Shown here: piece after piece, positions 24,880 to 34,106 of the stretch
Layout of the letters: every line of letters begins with the position of its first letter
How positions within the stretch are numbered: the first letter of the stretch is position 1
Made by a program: the position numbers and the translations under genes
Source of the DNA: an uncultured Bacteroidia bacterium
GTDB taxonomy: Bacteria; Bacteroidota; Bacteroidia; Bacteroidales; F082
Assembly: GCA_913009755.1 (NCBI GenBank)
Contig: CAJVWU010000012.1
Location: 1-59,450 of the forward strand
DNA length: 59,450 nt
Direction: 5' to 3'
Notes under the pieces: generated by a model
Databases searched by the model: none
Told to the model about the DNA's origin: nothing
Seen by the model: only the letters and a program-made list of their open reading frames with translations

Positions 24880-27153
24880 TTACCTTTTAAAAAACTCCCC
24901 AACCTCCCTCTTCTTCGCCGCAATGGCCAGTTGGCCCAGGGCAATGCCCCCGTCATTGGAAGGGATGTGAGCGTGGGAGTAAACATCAAAACCTGCGGAA
25001 GCCAGTTGGCGCTCGGCCTGTTCGAGGATGATCCGGTTCTGGAATGTACCTCCTGAAAGAGCTACATCGCGGATGCCTGTTTCGTGGCTGATACGTTTCA
25101 CAGTGTCAACGATCACTTCAGAAATGGTTCGGTGAAACTTTGCGGAGATGGTTCCGGGGCTTTCACCATTGTTCAGTTCATTGATCATCATTTCAAAGGC
25201 AGGCTTCATACTGATGATATTTTGAGTGATCTCAAAAGGATAGAAACCCTGCAGCCCGGCTTCAGCAGCAGCTTCCAGCCGCATGGGCGCTTCGGCATGG
25301 TAAGTCGTGTCCCGGCAAATTCCCAGTAAGGCCGAAACCGCATCGAACAACCGTCCGGCGGAACTTGTCAGTGGGGAATTGATTTTGTTTTTCAACATGA
25401 ACAAGACAATCTCCAGCTCTTTTTGGTCTATGTTTTTAAAAAGTTCAGTTTGTTCGTTTAGAACGTTTTCTCCGAAATAATGCACAAGGTAAGCCGTCAT
25501 CATCCGCCAGGGGTGTTTGGTCACGGCATCGCCACCCGGCTGGGGAATGTATTCGAAATGGGCTTTGCGGTCAAAATCCAGGTAATCGCAAACCATGAAT
25601 TCGCCACCCCAGATGTTACCGTCCGTTCCATAGCCGGTTCCGTCGAAGCTTATGCCGATCACTTTTTCCGAAATGCCGTTTTCGGCCATGCAGGAAGCAA
25701 TGTGCGCATGATGGTGCTGGATGGCCACAGCAGGAATATCAAGTTGCCTGACATAATTAGTGGAAAGATAGTCGGGGTGCATATCCATAGCTGCCAGTTG
25801 CGAACGGAACCTGAAAAGGCGTTCATGCCGTTGAATGGATTCTTTATAAAACTCAAGCGTTTCCATATTCTTCAGGTCGCCGATGTGCTGGCTCATGATG
25901 GCCTGGTTGCCTTTTCCGATACAAAAACAATTGACCAGCTCGGCACCGGCAGCAAAAATTCCTTCCGCATCAAAGTTAAGTTGTATCGGTGATGGAGCAT
26001 AACTTCTTGACCTTCTGATCACCCTTTCTTTTTTATTGGCCACAAAAGCCACCGAATCGTCTGTCCGGTTGTGGATGTCGCGGTTATAGGTGATGACTGC
26101 TTCCGTAACGGCACCCAGTTTTTTCAGCGCGGTTGTGTTATCAATCACGATGGGTTCATCCGAAAGGTTCCCGCTGGTCAGAACAAGGGCCGGAAGTTTC
26201 AGCTTTTCAAAAAGAAGATGATGAAACGGCATATACGGCAACATGGCCCCGACGGTATTCAGCCCGATGCTGATGGACGGAGCGAACTCTTTTTTTATTT
26301 TCAGCAGCACCACAGGCTTGCGCCAGCCGGTCAGCAATTTTTCTTCTTCGGGGTTGATAAGCAGGTATTCTTTTGCTGTCTCAAAGTCTTTCACCATCAG
26401 GGCGAAGGGTTTTCCCTCGCGGCTTTTGCGCAAGCGCAGTGTAGAAACCGTTTTTTCATCGAAAGGATTGCAGGCCAGATGATAACCCCCCAATCCTTTG
26501 ATGGCAATAATTTTCCCTGCTTCAAGGAGACGGCAGGCTTCTCCGATGATCTTTTCAAGGTTTTCTTCGGTTTTTCCCTTTTCATGCAAAGTGTACCAGG
26601 GGCCGCAATGGTTGCAGGCAATGGGCTGGGCATGAAAGCGCCGGTCGAGGATGTCGGAATACTCTTTCCGGCAGGTATCGCACATTTCAAAAACCGTCAT
26701 GGTTGTTTGGCGGCGGTCGTAAGGGAGGTCTTTGATGATGGTGAAACGCGGGCCACAATTTGTGCAATTGATAAACGGGTAATTGATACGGTGCGGCTGT
26801 GTTTTCATGTCATCCAGGCATGCGTGGCATACACCGATATCGGGGCTTACTTCGGTGATCTCATCCGAAACAGACCGGCTGTTTATAATCGAAAAATCCC
26901 TGAAATGTTCCACCTTGACAGGAAAATTATCCATAACCGTTATGCTTGCGGCTTCGGGAATCCTTTTTGGCAGGGCAGAGATAAATTTCTTAAGCTGTTC
27001 ATCGTTCCCTTCCAGATGAATAAAAACCCCGCGGTTATTGTTTTCCACCGTCCCTTTCAGGTTATGCTCAACAGCCAGCCTGTAAACAAACGGCCTGAAC
27101 CCTACGCCCTGGACCAGTCCTTTGATTTCTATCTTTTTTGCTACAATATGCAT
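24880..27153 (-). CDS. hypF: [NiFe]-hydrogenase maturation carbamoyltransferase HypF
   Basis: The 757-residue protein has all four HypF parts. An acylphosphatase-like domain is at residues 1-90 (KGLVQGVGFRPFVYRLA). Two zinc-finger pairs follow (CHACLDDM, CTNCGPRFT, CDTCRKEY, CNHCGPWY). Then come a YrdC-like domain with KRIRS-type KLRKSREGKPFALMVKD and a C-terminal Kae1-like domain (IQHHHAHIASCMAENG, ISFDGTGYGTDGNIWGGEF, ALSGGTFQNRIL). It makes the carbamoyl group that becomes cyanide on the active-site iron. It is divergent from the hox operon across a 662-bp region; hypA-E genes are not in the window. Confidence 0.97.
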   Translation of the reverse strand: MHIVAKKIEIKGLVQGVGFRPFVYRLAVEHNLKGTVENNNRGVFIHLEGNDEQLKKFISALPKRIPEAASITVMDNFPVKVEHFRDFSIINSRSVSDEITEVSPDIGVCHACLDDMKTQPHRINYPFINCTNCGPRFTIIKDLPYDRRQTTMTVFEMCDTCRKEYSDILDRRFHAQPIACNHCGPWYTLHEKGKTEENLEKIIGEACRLLEAGKIIAIKGLGGYHLACNPFDEKTVSTLRLRKSREGKPFALMVKDFETAKEYLLINPEEEKLLTGWRKPVVLLKIKKEFAPSISIGLNTVGAMLPYMPFHHLLFEKLKLPALVLTSGNLSDEPIVIDNTTALKKLGAVTEAVITYNRDIHNRTDDSVAFVANKKERVIRRSRSYAPSPIQLNFDAEGIFAAGAELVNCFCIGKGNQAIMSQHIGDLKNMETLEFYKESIQRHERLFRFRSQLAAMDMHPDYLSTNYVRQLDIPAVAIQHHHAHIASCMAENGISEKVIGISFDGTGYGTDGNIWGGEFMVCDYLDFDRKAHFEYIPQPGGDAVTKHPWRMMTAYLVHYFGENVLNEQTELFKNIDQKELEIVLFMLKNKINSPLTSSAGRLFDAVSALLGICRDTTYHAEAPMRLEAAAEAGLQGFYPFEITQNIISMKPAFEMMINELNNGESPGTISAKFHRTISEVIVDTVKRISHETGIRDVALSGGTFQNRIILEQAERQLASAGFDVYSHAHIPSNDGGIALGQLAIAAKKREVGEFFKR

Positions 27154-27815
27154 ATTTAAAACGTTGTCTTAAAAACCGGCAACTCAAAAAGTAGGGTTTC
27201 ACGAAAAGGCGCAGAGACACAAAGTTATTTCATAATGCCCCATGGCTTTGTGTGAAATATTTCGGCAAATTTAATCTTTTGAAACAACTCTTTCAGAAGA
27301 CTCTATTTCCTGATTTTTTATAAAACCAACCCGATACAATCGCAAGGTGCGGAGTACCGAAATATTAATTTCACCGTTAATCCGTCAAGAAATGAATAAT
27401 CCTTATCACAAGACAAAATATAAAAAACTCGGCTATCCGTGTTTCTTTAATATCCGGCCACTCAGGGTGAACAGTCACCTGTTTGTCATAATGTTACAGG
27501 TTAATTGAATATTAGTTAGTTAAAGTTAACCTGATTAATTCATAAGGCAATAAATCAATATTGAACAAAGTACTTTTATAACTAATTTAAACTTTGCGTA
27601 ACTTATATGTCTTCTTCGTGCAACTGCTAACACCTATTTCACATGACTATGTGTCCAATATTTACGTGCAGTAATTTAAGTGCGAAACTTCAGCAATTTA
27701 AAATCGTTATAAAATATAATAATGTTGAAAAGCTAACAATAATAATTCTATTTTCGCTGTTAATTAATTAACAATATGGTGTTCGTTTACATAAACACAA
27801 TTAAATCAATAAAAA
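27154..27815. other. long AT-rich divergent regulatory region, hypF to hoxF
   Basis: This 662-bp region holds no credible ORF. Near hypF, a CACAAAG/CTTTGTG pair (27219-27253 region) sits in a GCAGAGACACAAAG repeat-like string. Further on are a hairpin at 27463-27481 (CAGGGTGA, ACAG, TCACCTG) and a wider inverted repeat CAGGTTAA (27497-27504) with TTAACCTG (27526-27533). Near-match -7 boxes exist (TATTTTCG at 27747-27754, and a TTTGCG after TTAAAC near 27590), but none is exact. It is the likely control region for hydrogenase expression. Confidence 0.45.
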
Positions 27816-29696
27816 ATGAAAAATGAAATCATAACGATCACTTCAAAATATCAGGATGACCGGCACAGGTTAATGGATATCCTTATTGATATCCATGATT
27901 TGTATGGCTATGTGAGTGAGGCTGATATTGAATTGCTTTCCGAAAGGCTGGGCATGTCGGAGGTCGAGATCAATGAAACGATAACATTTTATCATTTCTT
28001 TTCAAGAACACCCCGTGGGCAATTCAATATCTTCCTGAACAACAGCATCACAGCCTGTATGCGTGGACATGATCTGGTAAAGAAAGCCCTGGAAGAAGCA
28101 TGTGGAACGACTTTCGGGTCAGTTTCGCAGGATGGAATGTTCGGGTTGTACTCAACTTCCTGTATAGGGATGAACGATCAGGGCCCCAGTGCAATTATCA
28201 ACGATAAAGTTTTTACCAATCTCACAACTTATCGCGTAATGAAATTGGTTGCCGATCTGAAATCAGGGAAATCGCCGGATGAAGCTATTTACGAGAGCAC
28301 GGGGGATGGTAATAATTCCGATCCCTACGTCAGGGCAATGGTTTTTAACAACATCAGGAAACGGATGGTCATTCTTGATAAGGATCATATTAAATTTGAA
28401 GTGGTCCGCTCACTATTAAAAGGTCATTCACCTGAAGAAATCATTGATATTGTTGAAAATTCCAATCTCAGGGGCAGGGGGGGCGCCGGATTTCCAACCG
28501 GCTTAAAATGGCATTTTGGCCGAAGGGTAGAAAGTGAACATCGTGTGATCATTTGTAATGCTGACGAAGGTGAACCGGGTACTTTTAAAGACAGGGTATT
28601 GCTCACCGAATTTCCTGATCTGGTATTCGAAGGGATGGTTATTGCAGCTTATGCTACCGGAGCCGATATCGGCCTGGTATATTTACGGTATGAGTACAGA
28701 TACCTCTATAAATTCCTGAACCATATTTTGGATAAAATGCGAAAAGAAGGCCTGTTGGGAAAGAATATTGCAGGCATTAAAGAATTTAACTTTGATATTC
28801 GTATTCAACTGGGAGCCGGCGCTTATGTGTGCGGCGAAGAGTCGGCACTCATCGAATCACTGGAAGGAAAACGCGGAGAGCCCCGCGACAAACCTCCTTT
28901 CCCGGTTGAAAAAGGGTATTTGAATTATCCAACCATTGTAAATAATGTAGAAACACTGGCAACTACGGTACGAATAGTAAAAAACGGTGCAGATTGGTTT
29001 AAAGGTTTTGGAACAAAAGATTCATTGGGGACCAAACTGTTGAGTGTTTCGGGTGATTGCAAGTTTCCGGGAATCTATGAAGTGGAATGGGGGACAAGCA
29101 TTCGTGAAGTGATAGAAATGAGCGGTGCCGATGATGTTCAGGCAGTACAGGTAGGTGGCCCCTCAGGCGTCATGATTAGTGTGAAAGATATTGATGACCT
29201 GGGAACTACCGAACTCATGAAATGGTACAAACCTTCGGGTATGATGGTGGCCCAAAAAACATTCGACCGGAAGCTCAGCTATTCAGATCTGCCCACAGGC
29301 GGCTCCATCATGATTTTTAATAACAAAAGGGATTTGCTGAAAGAGGTGGTGATGAATTTTATGGATTTTTTCATCGAAGAATCCTGCGGCTCATGCTCAA
29401 CCTGCCGGAACCTGCCTTTTATCATGAAGCAAAAACTGCAAAAGATTCTTGACGGGCACGGGGTACGCAAAGATATTGACGACCTGTTGAGCTGGGGCAA
29501 GATCATTAAAATAAGCCGGTGCGGATTAGGGCAAACATCTGCCAACCCCATTGTATCGAGCATTCTGAATTTCAGATATCTGTATGAACAACATGTTAAG
29601 GCCATGGCTGATTTTGACAATGTTTTCGACCTGGAAAAGTCAGTTGAAGCTGCCAACAGCTTTGTGGGCAGAAAAGCCAATTTCCATCATGCGTAA
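27816..29696 (+). CDS. hoxF: NAD-linked hydrogenase diaphorase subunit HoxF
   Basis: The 626-residue protein joins a NuoE-like domain (residues 1-150) to a NuoF-like domain. The latter has LRGRGGAGFPTGLKW (NADH site, ~218-232), CNADEGEPGTFKDR (FMN site, ~247-260), GAGAYVCGEESALIESLEG and the 4Fe-4S ligands Cys524, Cys527, Cys530 and Cys569. It oxidises or reduces NAD(P)H and passes electrons to HoxU. The NuoE-like domain has lost two of the four expected 2Fe-2S cysteines: Asn76 replaces the first and Asn120 the last, while Cys81 and Cys116 remain. It heads hoxFUYHW, with a 15-nt gap to hoxU. Confidence 0.93.
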   Translation: MKNEIITITSKYQDDRHRLMDILIDIHDLYGYVSEADIELLSERLGMSEVEINETITFYHFFSRTPRGQFNIFLNNSITACMRGHDLVKKALEEACGTTFGSVSQDGMFGLYSTSCIGMNDQGPSAIINDKVFTNLTTYRVMKLVADLKSGKSPDEAIYESTGDGNNSDPYVRAMVFNNIRKRMVILDKDHIKFEVVRSLLKGHSPEEIIDIVENSNLRGRGGAGFPTGLKWHFGRRVESEHRVIICNADEGEPGTFKDRVLLTEFPDLVFEGMVIAAYATGADIGLVYLRYEYRYLYKFLNHILDKMRKEGLLGKNIAGIKEFNFDIRIQLGAGAYVCGEESALIESLEGKRGEPRDKPPFPVEKGYLNYPTIVNNVETLATTVRIVKNGADWFKGFGTKDSLGTKLLSVSGDCKFPGIYEVEWGTSIREVIEMSGADDVQAVQVGGPSGVMISVKDIDDLGTTELMKWYKPSGMMVAQKTFDRKLSYSDLPTGGSIMIFNNKRDLLKEVVMNFMDFFIEESCGSCSTCRNLPFIMKQKLQKILDGHGVRKDIDDLLSWGKIIKISRCGLGQTSANPIVSSILNFRYLYEQHVKAMADFDNVFDLEKSVEAANSFVGRKANFHHA

Positions 29697-29711
29697 TTAT
29701 TAAAAACATTT

Positions 29712-30413
29712 TTGAAAATGAACACAACCATAAAATTTAAAATAGATGGCAGGGAAATAATTGCCGAAAAAGGCCAGACCATTGTGGAAGCAGCCAAAGC
29801 CAATGGGGTGTATATCCCCACACTTTGCAATTTTGAAGGTTTGCCCCCAAAAGGATGCTGCCGGATGTGTACCATCAGAATCAGTAACCGCTACATGACT
29901 TCATGCACTACCCCGGTAGCCGAAGGCATGGAGGTGGAAAGTGATATTCCCGAAATCACCGATTTCCGCAAAGGCATTGTCGAACTGCTTTTTGTAAGTG
30001 GAAACCACTTTTGCCCGGCCTGCGAAAAAAGCGGAAATTGTGAATTGCAGGCACTGGCCTACCGTTTTAAAATGATGGTCCCCAGATTTCCGTTTCTGTT
30101 TCCCCAAAAAGGCATTGATGCCACCAACCCGAAGATTATCAAAGAACAAAATCGCTGCATATTATGCAAACGGTGCATCAAGGGCATTAAGGATGACGAG
30201 GGCAGGAGCTATTTTGCTTACAAAAACAGGGGCAATAAGCTGGAGGTCGTCCTTGATGAAAAAATGGGAAAAGAAATCACCGATGCACTGGCACGGAAAG
30301 CTATGGATAACTGTCCGGTAGGTTCTATCATTTATAAAGAGCTGGGGTATTATCAGCCTATTGGCAAGAGGAAATATGACAAGAAACCCATCGGCAGCGA
30401 AATAGAAATTTAA
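29712..30413 (+). CDS. hoxU: NAD-linked hydrogenase iron-sulfur subunit HoxU
   Basis: This 233-residue protein is like the N-terminus of NuoG. A 2Fe-2S domain has Cys39, Cys50, Cys53 and Cys65. It is followed by a His-Cys3 4Fe-4S site (His99, Cys101, Cys104, Cys110) and a third site (Cys149, Cys152, Cys155, with Cys201 in DNCPVGS). It wires the flavin subunit HoxF to the hydrogenase small subunit HoxY. Length and cluster set match bidirectional group 3d enzymes. It lies between hoxF (15 nt) and hoxY (18 nt) in a tight operon. Confidence 0.94.
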   Translation: MKMNTTIKFKIDGREIIAEKGQTIVEAAKANGVYIPTLCNFEGLPPKGCCRMCTIRISNRYMTSCTTPVAEGMEVESDIPEITDFRKGIVELLFVSGNHFCPACEKSGNCELQALAYRFKMMVPRFPFLFPQKGIDATNPKIIKEQNRCILCKRCIKGIKDDEGRSYFAYKNRGNKLEVVLDEKMGKEITDALARKAMDNCPVGSIIYKELGYYQPIGKRKYDKKPIGSEIEI

Positions 30414-30431
30414 TCTGAAAAACCGATCATA

Positions 30432-30980
30432 ATGAATAAAAAAATAATAGCGACAACTTCACTGGCAGGATGCTTTGGTTGCCACATGTCATTTCTTGAT
30501 ATTGATGAAAGGATCTTTGATTTGATAGAACTTGTCGAGTTTAATAAATCCCCCATTGATGACATTAAAAAATTCACCAAACAGGTGGATATCGGTATCA
30601 TCGAAGGGGGATGCTGCAATAGCGAAAATATTGAAATACTGAAAGCTTTCAGGGAAAATTGCAATATCCTGGTTTCGCTGGGCGAATGTGCCATTATGGG
30701 TGGTCTGCCTGCCTTACGCAACGGCATCTCCATTGAAGAGTGCCTGGAAGAAGCTTATATCGGCGGGCCGACGGTTCAGGAAAATACAAATAAGATATTG
30801 CCCAACGATGATGAATTGCCCATGCTGCTGGATAAAGTATATCCCTGCCACGAGATTGTAAAGATTGATTATTTCCTGCCGGGATGTGCACCGCGTGCCG
30901 ACCTGATCTGGGATGCCCTGATCGCACTGGTAACCGGTAATGAAATGGAATTACCGTATGAAGTGGTAAAATTTGATTAA
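30432..30980 (+). CDS. hoxY: NAD-linked hydrogenase small subunit HoxY
   Basis: The 182-residue protein starts with the small-subunit motif TSLAGCFGCHMSFLD (Cys14, Cys17), followed by IIEGGCCNSENIE, SLGECAIMGGLPALRN and the last cluster ligand in YFLPGCAPRADLIWDAL. These four cysteines hold the 4Fe-4S cluster next to the Ni-Fe site. The short form, lacking the medial and distal clusters of membrane hydrogenases, is typical of soluble NAD(P)-linked enzymes. It forms the catalytic heterodimer with HoxH, whose gene follows after 20 nt. Confidence 0.95.
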   Translation: MNKKIIATTSLAGCFGCHMSFLDIDERIFDLIELVEFNKSPIDDIKKFTKQVDIGIIEGGCCNSENIEILKAFRENCNILVSLGECAIMGGLPALRNGISIEECLEEAYIGGPTVQENTNKILPNDDELPMLLDKVYPCHEIVKIDYFLPGCAPRADLIWDALIALVTGNEMELPYEVVKFD

Positions 30981-31000
30981 TAACTGAAAATTATTGAAAC

Positions 31001-32452
31001 ATGTCGAAAAAGATAACAATAGAGCCGGTTACACGGGTTGAAGGACACGGAAAAGTTACCATCTATATGGATGATCAGAACAATGTCCGCGAATCGCGGT
31101 TGCACATTGTTGAATTCAGGGGTTTTGAGCGCTTTGTCCAGGGACGCCCATATTGGGAAATGCCCGTACTTGTACAACGTCTTTGTGGTATCTGCCCGGT
31201 AAGTCACCATCTTGCTGCTGCCAAGGCGCTGGATGTGATTGTGGGTGCCGGTCCCGGTGACGGCCTCACGGCTGTGGGTGAAAAAATGCGTCGCCTGATG
31301 CATTACGGCCAGTTCTTCCAGTCGCATGTCCTGCATTTTTTCCATTTGAGTTCACCCGATTTTTTATTTGGTTTTGACGGTGATCCGTTGAAAAGAAATA
31401 TTATAGGAGTGGCCATGGAAAACAGGGAACTTGCCATGCAGGGCGTGATGATGCGTAAATTCGGACAGGAAGTCATCCGTCTGACAGCCGGGAAGAAAAT
31501 ACATGGTACCGGTGCTGTTCCGGGTGGCATAAACAAGAACCTCACTATTGAAGAACGTGATGAATTGCTAAAAGGCGCTGATCCGATGAATGCTGACAAA
31601 ATGGTTGACTGGTCGGTTGGCGCCCTCGATTTCTTTAAAAACTATCACAAGGCCAACCGCAAGATGGTGGACGAATTTGCGGCTTTCCCCTCAAACCATC
31701 TGAGTATGGTGCGCCGCGACGGAGCGCTCGATATTTACCACGGCGTGTTGCGTGCCGTTGATGCCGAAGGAAAAACGATATTACACGATGTGGATTATCA
31801 GGATTATGAAAAGTATATTGAGGAAGAGGTCAGGAACTGGAGCTACATGAAATTTCCTTACCTGAAAGAGTATGGCAAAGAAAAAGGATGGTACCGGGTA
31901 GGCCCGCTGGCCCGATTGAACACCTGCGATTTTATCCCTTCGCCTCTGGCACAAAAAGAGTTTGAAGAGTTTAAAGCCTATACTGACGGCAAACCCAACA
32001 ACATGAGTTTGCATTATCACTGGGCACGGCTTATTGAAGTGCTGCATTGTGCTGAGGTTATCCGCGACCTGCTGAACGACCCCGACCTCCAGAACGAAGA
32101 CCTTGTAGTAAAAGGGGAGAAAAGACACCGCGGTGTGGGGGTACTCGAAGCACCACGTGGCACCCTCTTCCATCATTACGAAATAAATGATGATGATCAG
32201 GTTACACTGGCCAACCTTATCGTTTCGACAACCAACAACAATGAGCCCATGAACAAGGCCGTCAATCATACGGCCAATGCCATGCTGAACGGACATGCCG
32301 AGATAACCGAAGGAATGATGAATGCCGTTGAGGTGGCCATCAGGGCCTACGATCCCTGCCTGAGCTGTGCTACACATGCACTGGGTAAGATGCCGCTGGA
32401 AATAACGATGATAAACAGTAATAATAAAATTGTGGATCAAAAAATCAAATAG
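31001..32452 (+). CDS. hoxH: NAD-linked [NiFe]-hydrogenase large subunit HoxH
   Basis: The 483-residue protein has both nickel-binding motifs. RLCGICPVSHH (Cys62, Cys65) lies near the N-terminus, and DPCLSCATH (Cys453, Cys456, His459) near the C-terminus. The 24 residues after His459 are the C-terminal extension that HoxW removes once nickel is inserted. TRVEGHGKV at residue 11 is also typical of the group 3 family. It carries the Ni-Fe(CN)2CO centre that splits or makes H2. The complete ligand set argues for an active enzyme. Confidence 0.97.
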   Translation: MSKKITIEPVTRVEGHGKVTIYMDDQNNVRESRLHIVEFRGFERFVQGRPYWEMPVLVQRLCGICPVSHHLAAAKALDVIVGAGPGDGLTAVGEKMRRLMHYGQFFQSHVLHFFHLSSPDFLFGFDGDPLKRNIIGVAMENRELAMQGVMMRKFGQEVIRLTAGKKIHGTGAVPGGINKNLTIEERDELLKGADPMNADKMVDWSVGALDFFKNYHKANRKMVDEFAAFPSNHLSMVRRDGALDIYHGVLRAVDAEGKTILHDVDYQDYEKYIEEEVRNWSYMKFPYLKEYGKEKGWYRVGPLARLNTCDFIPSPLAQKEFEEFKAYTDGKPNNMSLHYHWARLIEVLHCAEVIRDLLNDPDLQNEDLVVKGEKRHRGVGVLEAPRGTLFHHYEINDDDQVTLANLIVSTTNNNEPMNKAVNHTANAMLNGHAEITEGMMNAVEVAIRAYDPCLSCATHALGKMPLEITMINSNNKIVDQKIK

Positions 32453-32454
32453 CT

Positions 32455-32958
32455 ATGAATGAAAGTATTAAAGTTCTTGTGTATGGCTACGGAAACCCCG
32501 GCCGCCATGATGATGCCCTGGGAATTGAAATGGCAGAAAAAATCAGGGAATGGGCAGAAAAGCATCATCTCGAAAACATCGAAACCGAAACCAACTATCA
32601 GTTAAATGTTGAAGATGCCGAACGAATCTCTAAAAAAGATGTTGTGGTCTTTGTGGATGCAACTCAGGAAGATATCCATGAGTTTAAATTTACTCAACTG
32701 AAACCTTCATCCGAAAAAGTAGAGTTTTCGATGCATTCTGTTTCTCCCGAGTATGTTTTGCACGTGTGCAAAGACCTGTTCAAAAAACAACCCAAATCCT
32801 GTCAGATGGCCATTAAAGGATATAAATGGGAGTTTGAAGAAGGGCTGACGGACAATGCCAGATTAAACCTGGAACAGGCATACCAGTATCTTTCGCGCAG
32901 GCTGGAACAATACATTGACACCGATGTGCATTATCCAATTAGCATGTTATCAAAATGA
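32455..32958 (+). CDS. hoxW: hydrogenase maturation endopeptidase HoxW
   Basis: This 167-residue protein has the HycI/HybD-family pattern. GYGNPGRHDDALG contains the first metal ligand region (Asp19/Asp20), VVVFVDATQ contains Asp68, and SMHSVSPEYVL contains His94. These residues sense nickel in the large subunit before cutting. It starts 2 nt after the hoxH stop, so it is the dedicated protease for the HoxH C-terminal extension. Its end overlaps the next gene by 4 nt (ATGA), an unusual link for a maturation protease. Confidence 0.93.
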   Translation: MNESIKVLVYGYGNPGRHDDALGIEMAEKIREWAEKHHLENIETETNYQLNVEDAERISKKDVVVFVDATQEDIHEFKFTQLKPSSEKVEFSMHSVSPEYVLHVCKDLFKKQPKSCQMAIKGYKWEFEEGLTDNARLNLEQAYQYLSRRLEQYIDTDVHYPISMLSK

Positions 32959-33941
32959 ATATTACCACAACTTATATGGGTCTTGAATTAAAGAACCCTT
33001 TGATTGTCAGTAGCTCAAGGCTGACGGGTGAAATTAAATCCATCAGGCAATGTATTGAAGCCGGGGCCGGGGCCATTGTGCTGAAATCACTTTTCGAAGA
33101 GCAGATCAGGCTGGATGCCGAGTCGAAAATACGGAATGCAAAAGACAGCGACATTTATTTTTGGTTTCCTGAAGCCAAAGAACATGTTGTCGGCCTTTCC
33201 GTGGAAGCCAGCCTGGATAATTACCTGGATTTTGTCGGCAGTGTTAAAAATGAAAGCGACATTCCTGTTATTTCCAGCATCAACTGCATAACACATGAAG
33301 GCTGGCCTGATTTTGCCGCTGCCATCCAGCAGGCAGGTGCCGATGCCCTGGAGCTGAACATTGCAATTTTCCCCTTTAACGATTTGCAGAGCAGCAGCGG
33401 GATTGAGGAAAAATATGTTGAAATTGTCAAAGAGGTGAAAAAACATGTTACCATTCCTGTTTCCGTTAAGCTGGGATATTATTTTACCAATTTGTATGCA
33501 ATGGCTGAAAAGCTGGTGAAAAACGGAGTGGACGGGCTGGTGTTGTTCAACCGCTATTTCCGGCCGGATATCAATACCGATACCATGGAAGTGATTACCG
33601 ACAATTACCTCTCATCGCCATTGGAAGCCACGGTACCCATGCGTTGGATTGCGCTGATGTCGGGCCGGAAACTGGATGTTGACCTGGTGGCATCTACGGG
33701 TGTGCATGATTATCGTGGCGTGGTTAAACAGATTCTTGCCGGCGCCCGGGCAGTACAGTTGTGTTCTACGCTCTATTTAAATGGTATTGAAGTTATTCCA
33801 ACGATTGAGGCAGGGTTGAAAAGGTGGATGGAAGACAACCATTTTGAATCGCTGGACGATTTCAGGGGAATATCGCTTGAAAAGCAAACTACGGACGCTT
33901 CTTTCGAGCGTGTTCAGTACATGAAACGGGATTACGAATAA
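32955..33941 (+). CDS. dihydroorotate dehydrogenase-like flavoprotein in the hydrogenase operon
   Basis: The 328-residue TIM-barrel protein belongs to the DHOD-like group: MGLELKNPLIVSSSRLTG, IEAGAGAIVLKSLFEEQI, ISSINCITHEGW, GADALELNIA, IPVSVKLGYYF, GVDGLVLFNRYF and LVASTGVHDYRGVVKQILAGARAVQLCSTLY with the FMN phosphate site. This subgroup is distinct from genuine PyrD, and its substrate is not established. Its start overlaps hoxW by 4 nt, so it is translated with the hydrogenase genes. It might receive electrons from NAD(P)H or H2 (inference). A terminator hairpin follows. Confidence 0.85.
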   Translation: MNITTTYMGLELKNPLIVSSSRLTGEIKSIRQCIEAGAGAIVLKSLFEEQIRLDAESKIRNAKDSDIYFWFPEAKEHVVGLSVEASLDNYLDFVGSVKNESDIPVISSINCITHEGWPDFAAAIQQAGADALELNIAIFPFNDLQSSSGIEEKYVEIVKEVKKHVTIPVSVKLGYYFTNLYAMAEKLVKNGVDGLVLFNRYFRPDINTDTMEVITDNYLSSPLEATVPMRWIALMSGRKLDVDLVASTGVHDYRGVVKQILAGARAVQLCSTLYLNGIEVIPTIEAGLKRWMEDNHFESLDDFRGISLEKQTTDASFERVQYMKRDYE

Positions 33942-33978
33942 AAATTTCGCTCATAATTCTTTATTTCTCACTCACTCC

Positions 33979-34008
33979 GGGCTGTTCCTTTTTGGGGCAG
34001 CCCTTGTT
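33979..34008 (+). terminator. terminator hairpin of the hox operon
   Basis: GGGCTGTTCC (33979-33988) pairs along 10 positions, two of them G-U, with GGGGCAGCCC (33994-34003) around a TTTTT loop. The T tract after it is poor (TTGTTG), so termination may be partial. It starts 38 nt after the last stop codon of the operon. Confidence 0.65.
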
Positions 34009-34093
34009 GTGCATGCAGGAAAACAGATATTCATTACCTTCACTTTTATTTGCATCTGTCTTGTCGTGATCTTCGGGATATTTAAAGTAAAAC

Positions 34094-34101
34094 TATCTTT
34101 G
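34094..34101 (+). promoter_or_regulatory. -7 box abutting the mocA-like start
   Basis: TATCTTTG is followed by TGCTG and the ATG at 34107. The box overlaps the alternative GTG codon at 34101, so ATG 34107 is the more likely start on a leaderless transcript. Confidence 0.55.
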
Positions 34102-34106
34102 TGCTG

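Noticed and set aside
26071-27159. 362-codon plus-strand ORF
   Set aside because: It is antisense to hypF, which has every expected domain; the translation shows no recognisable motif.
27816-30413. Complex I (nuoEFG) fragment
   Set aside because: The fused NuoE-NuoF form and the following HoxY and HoxH genes with nickel ligands show a hydrogenase, not NADH dehydrogenase.
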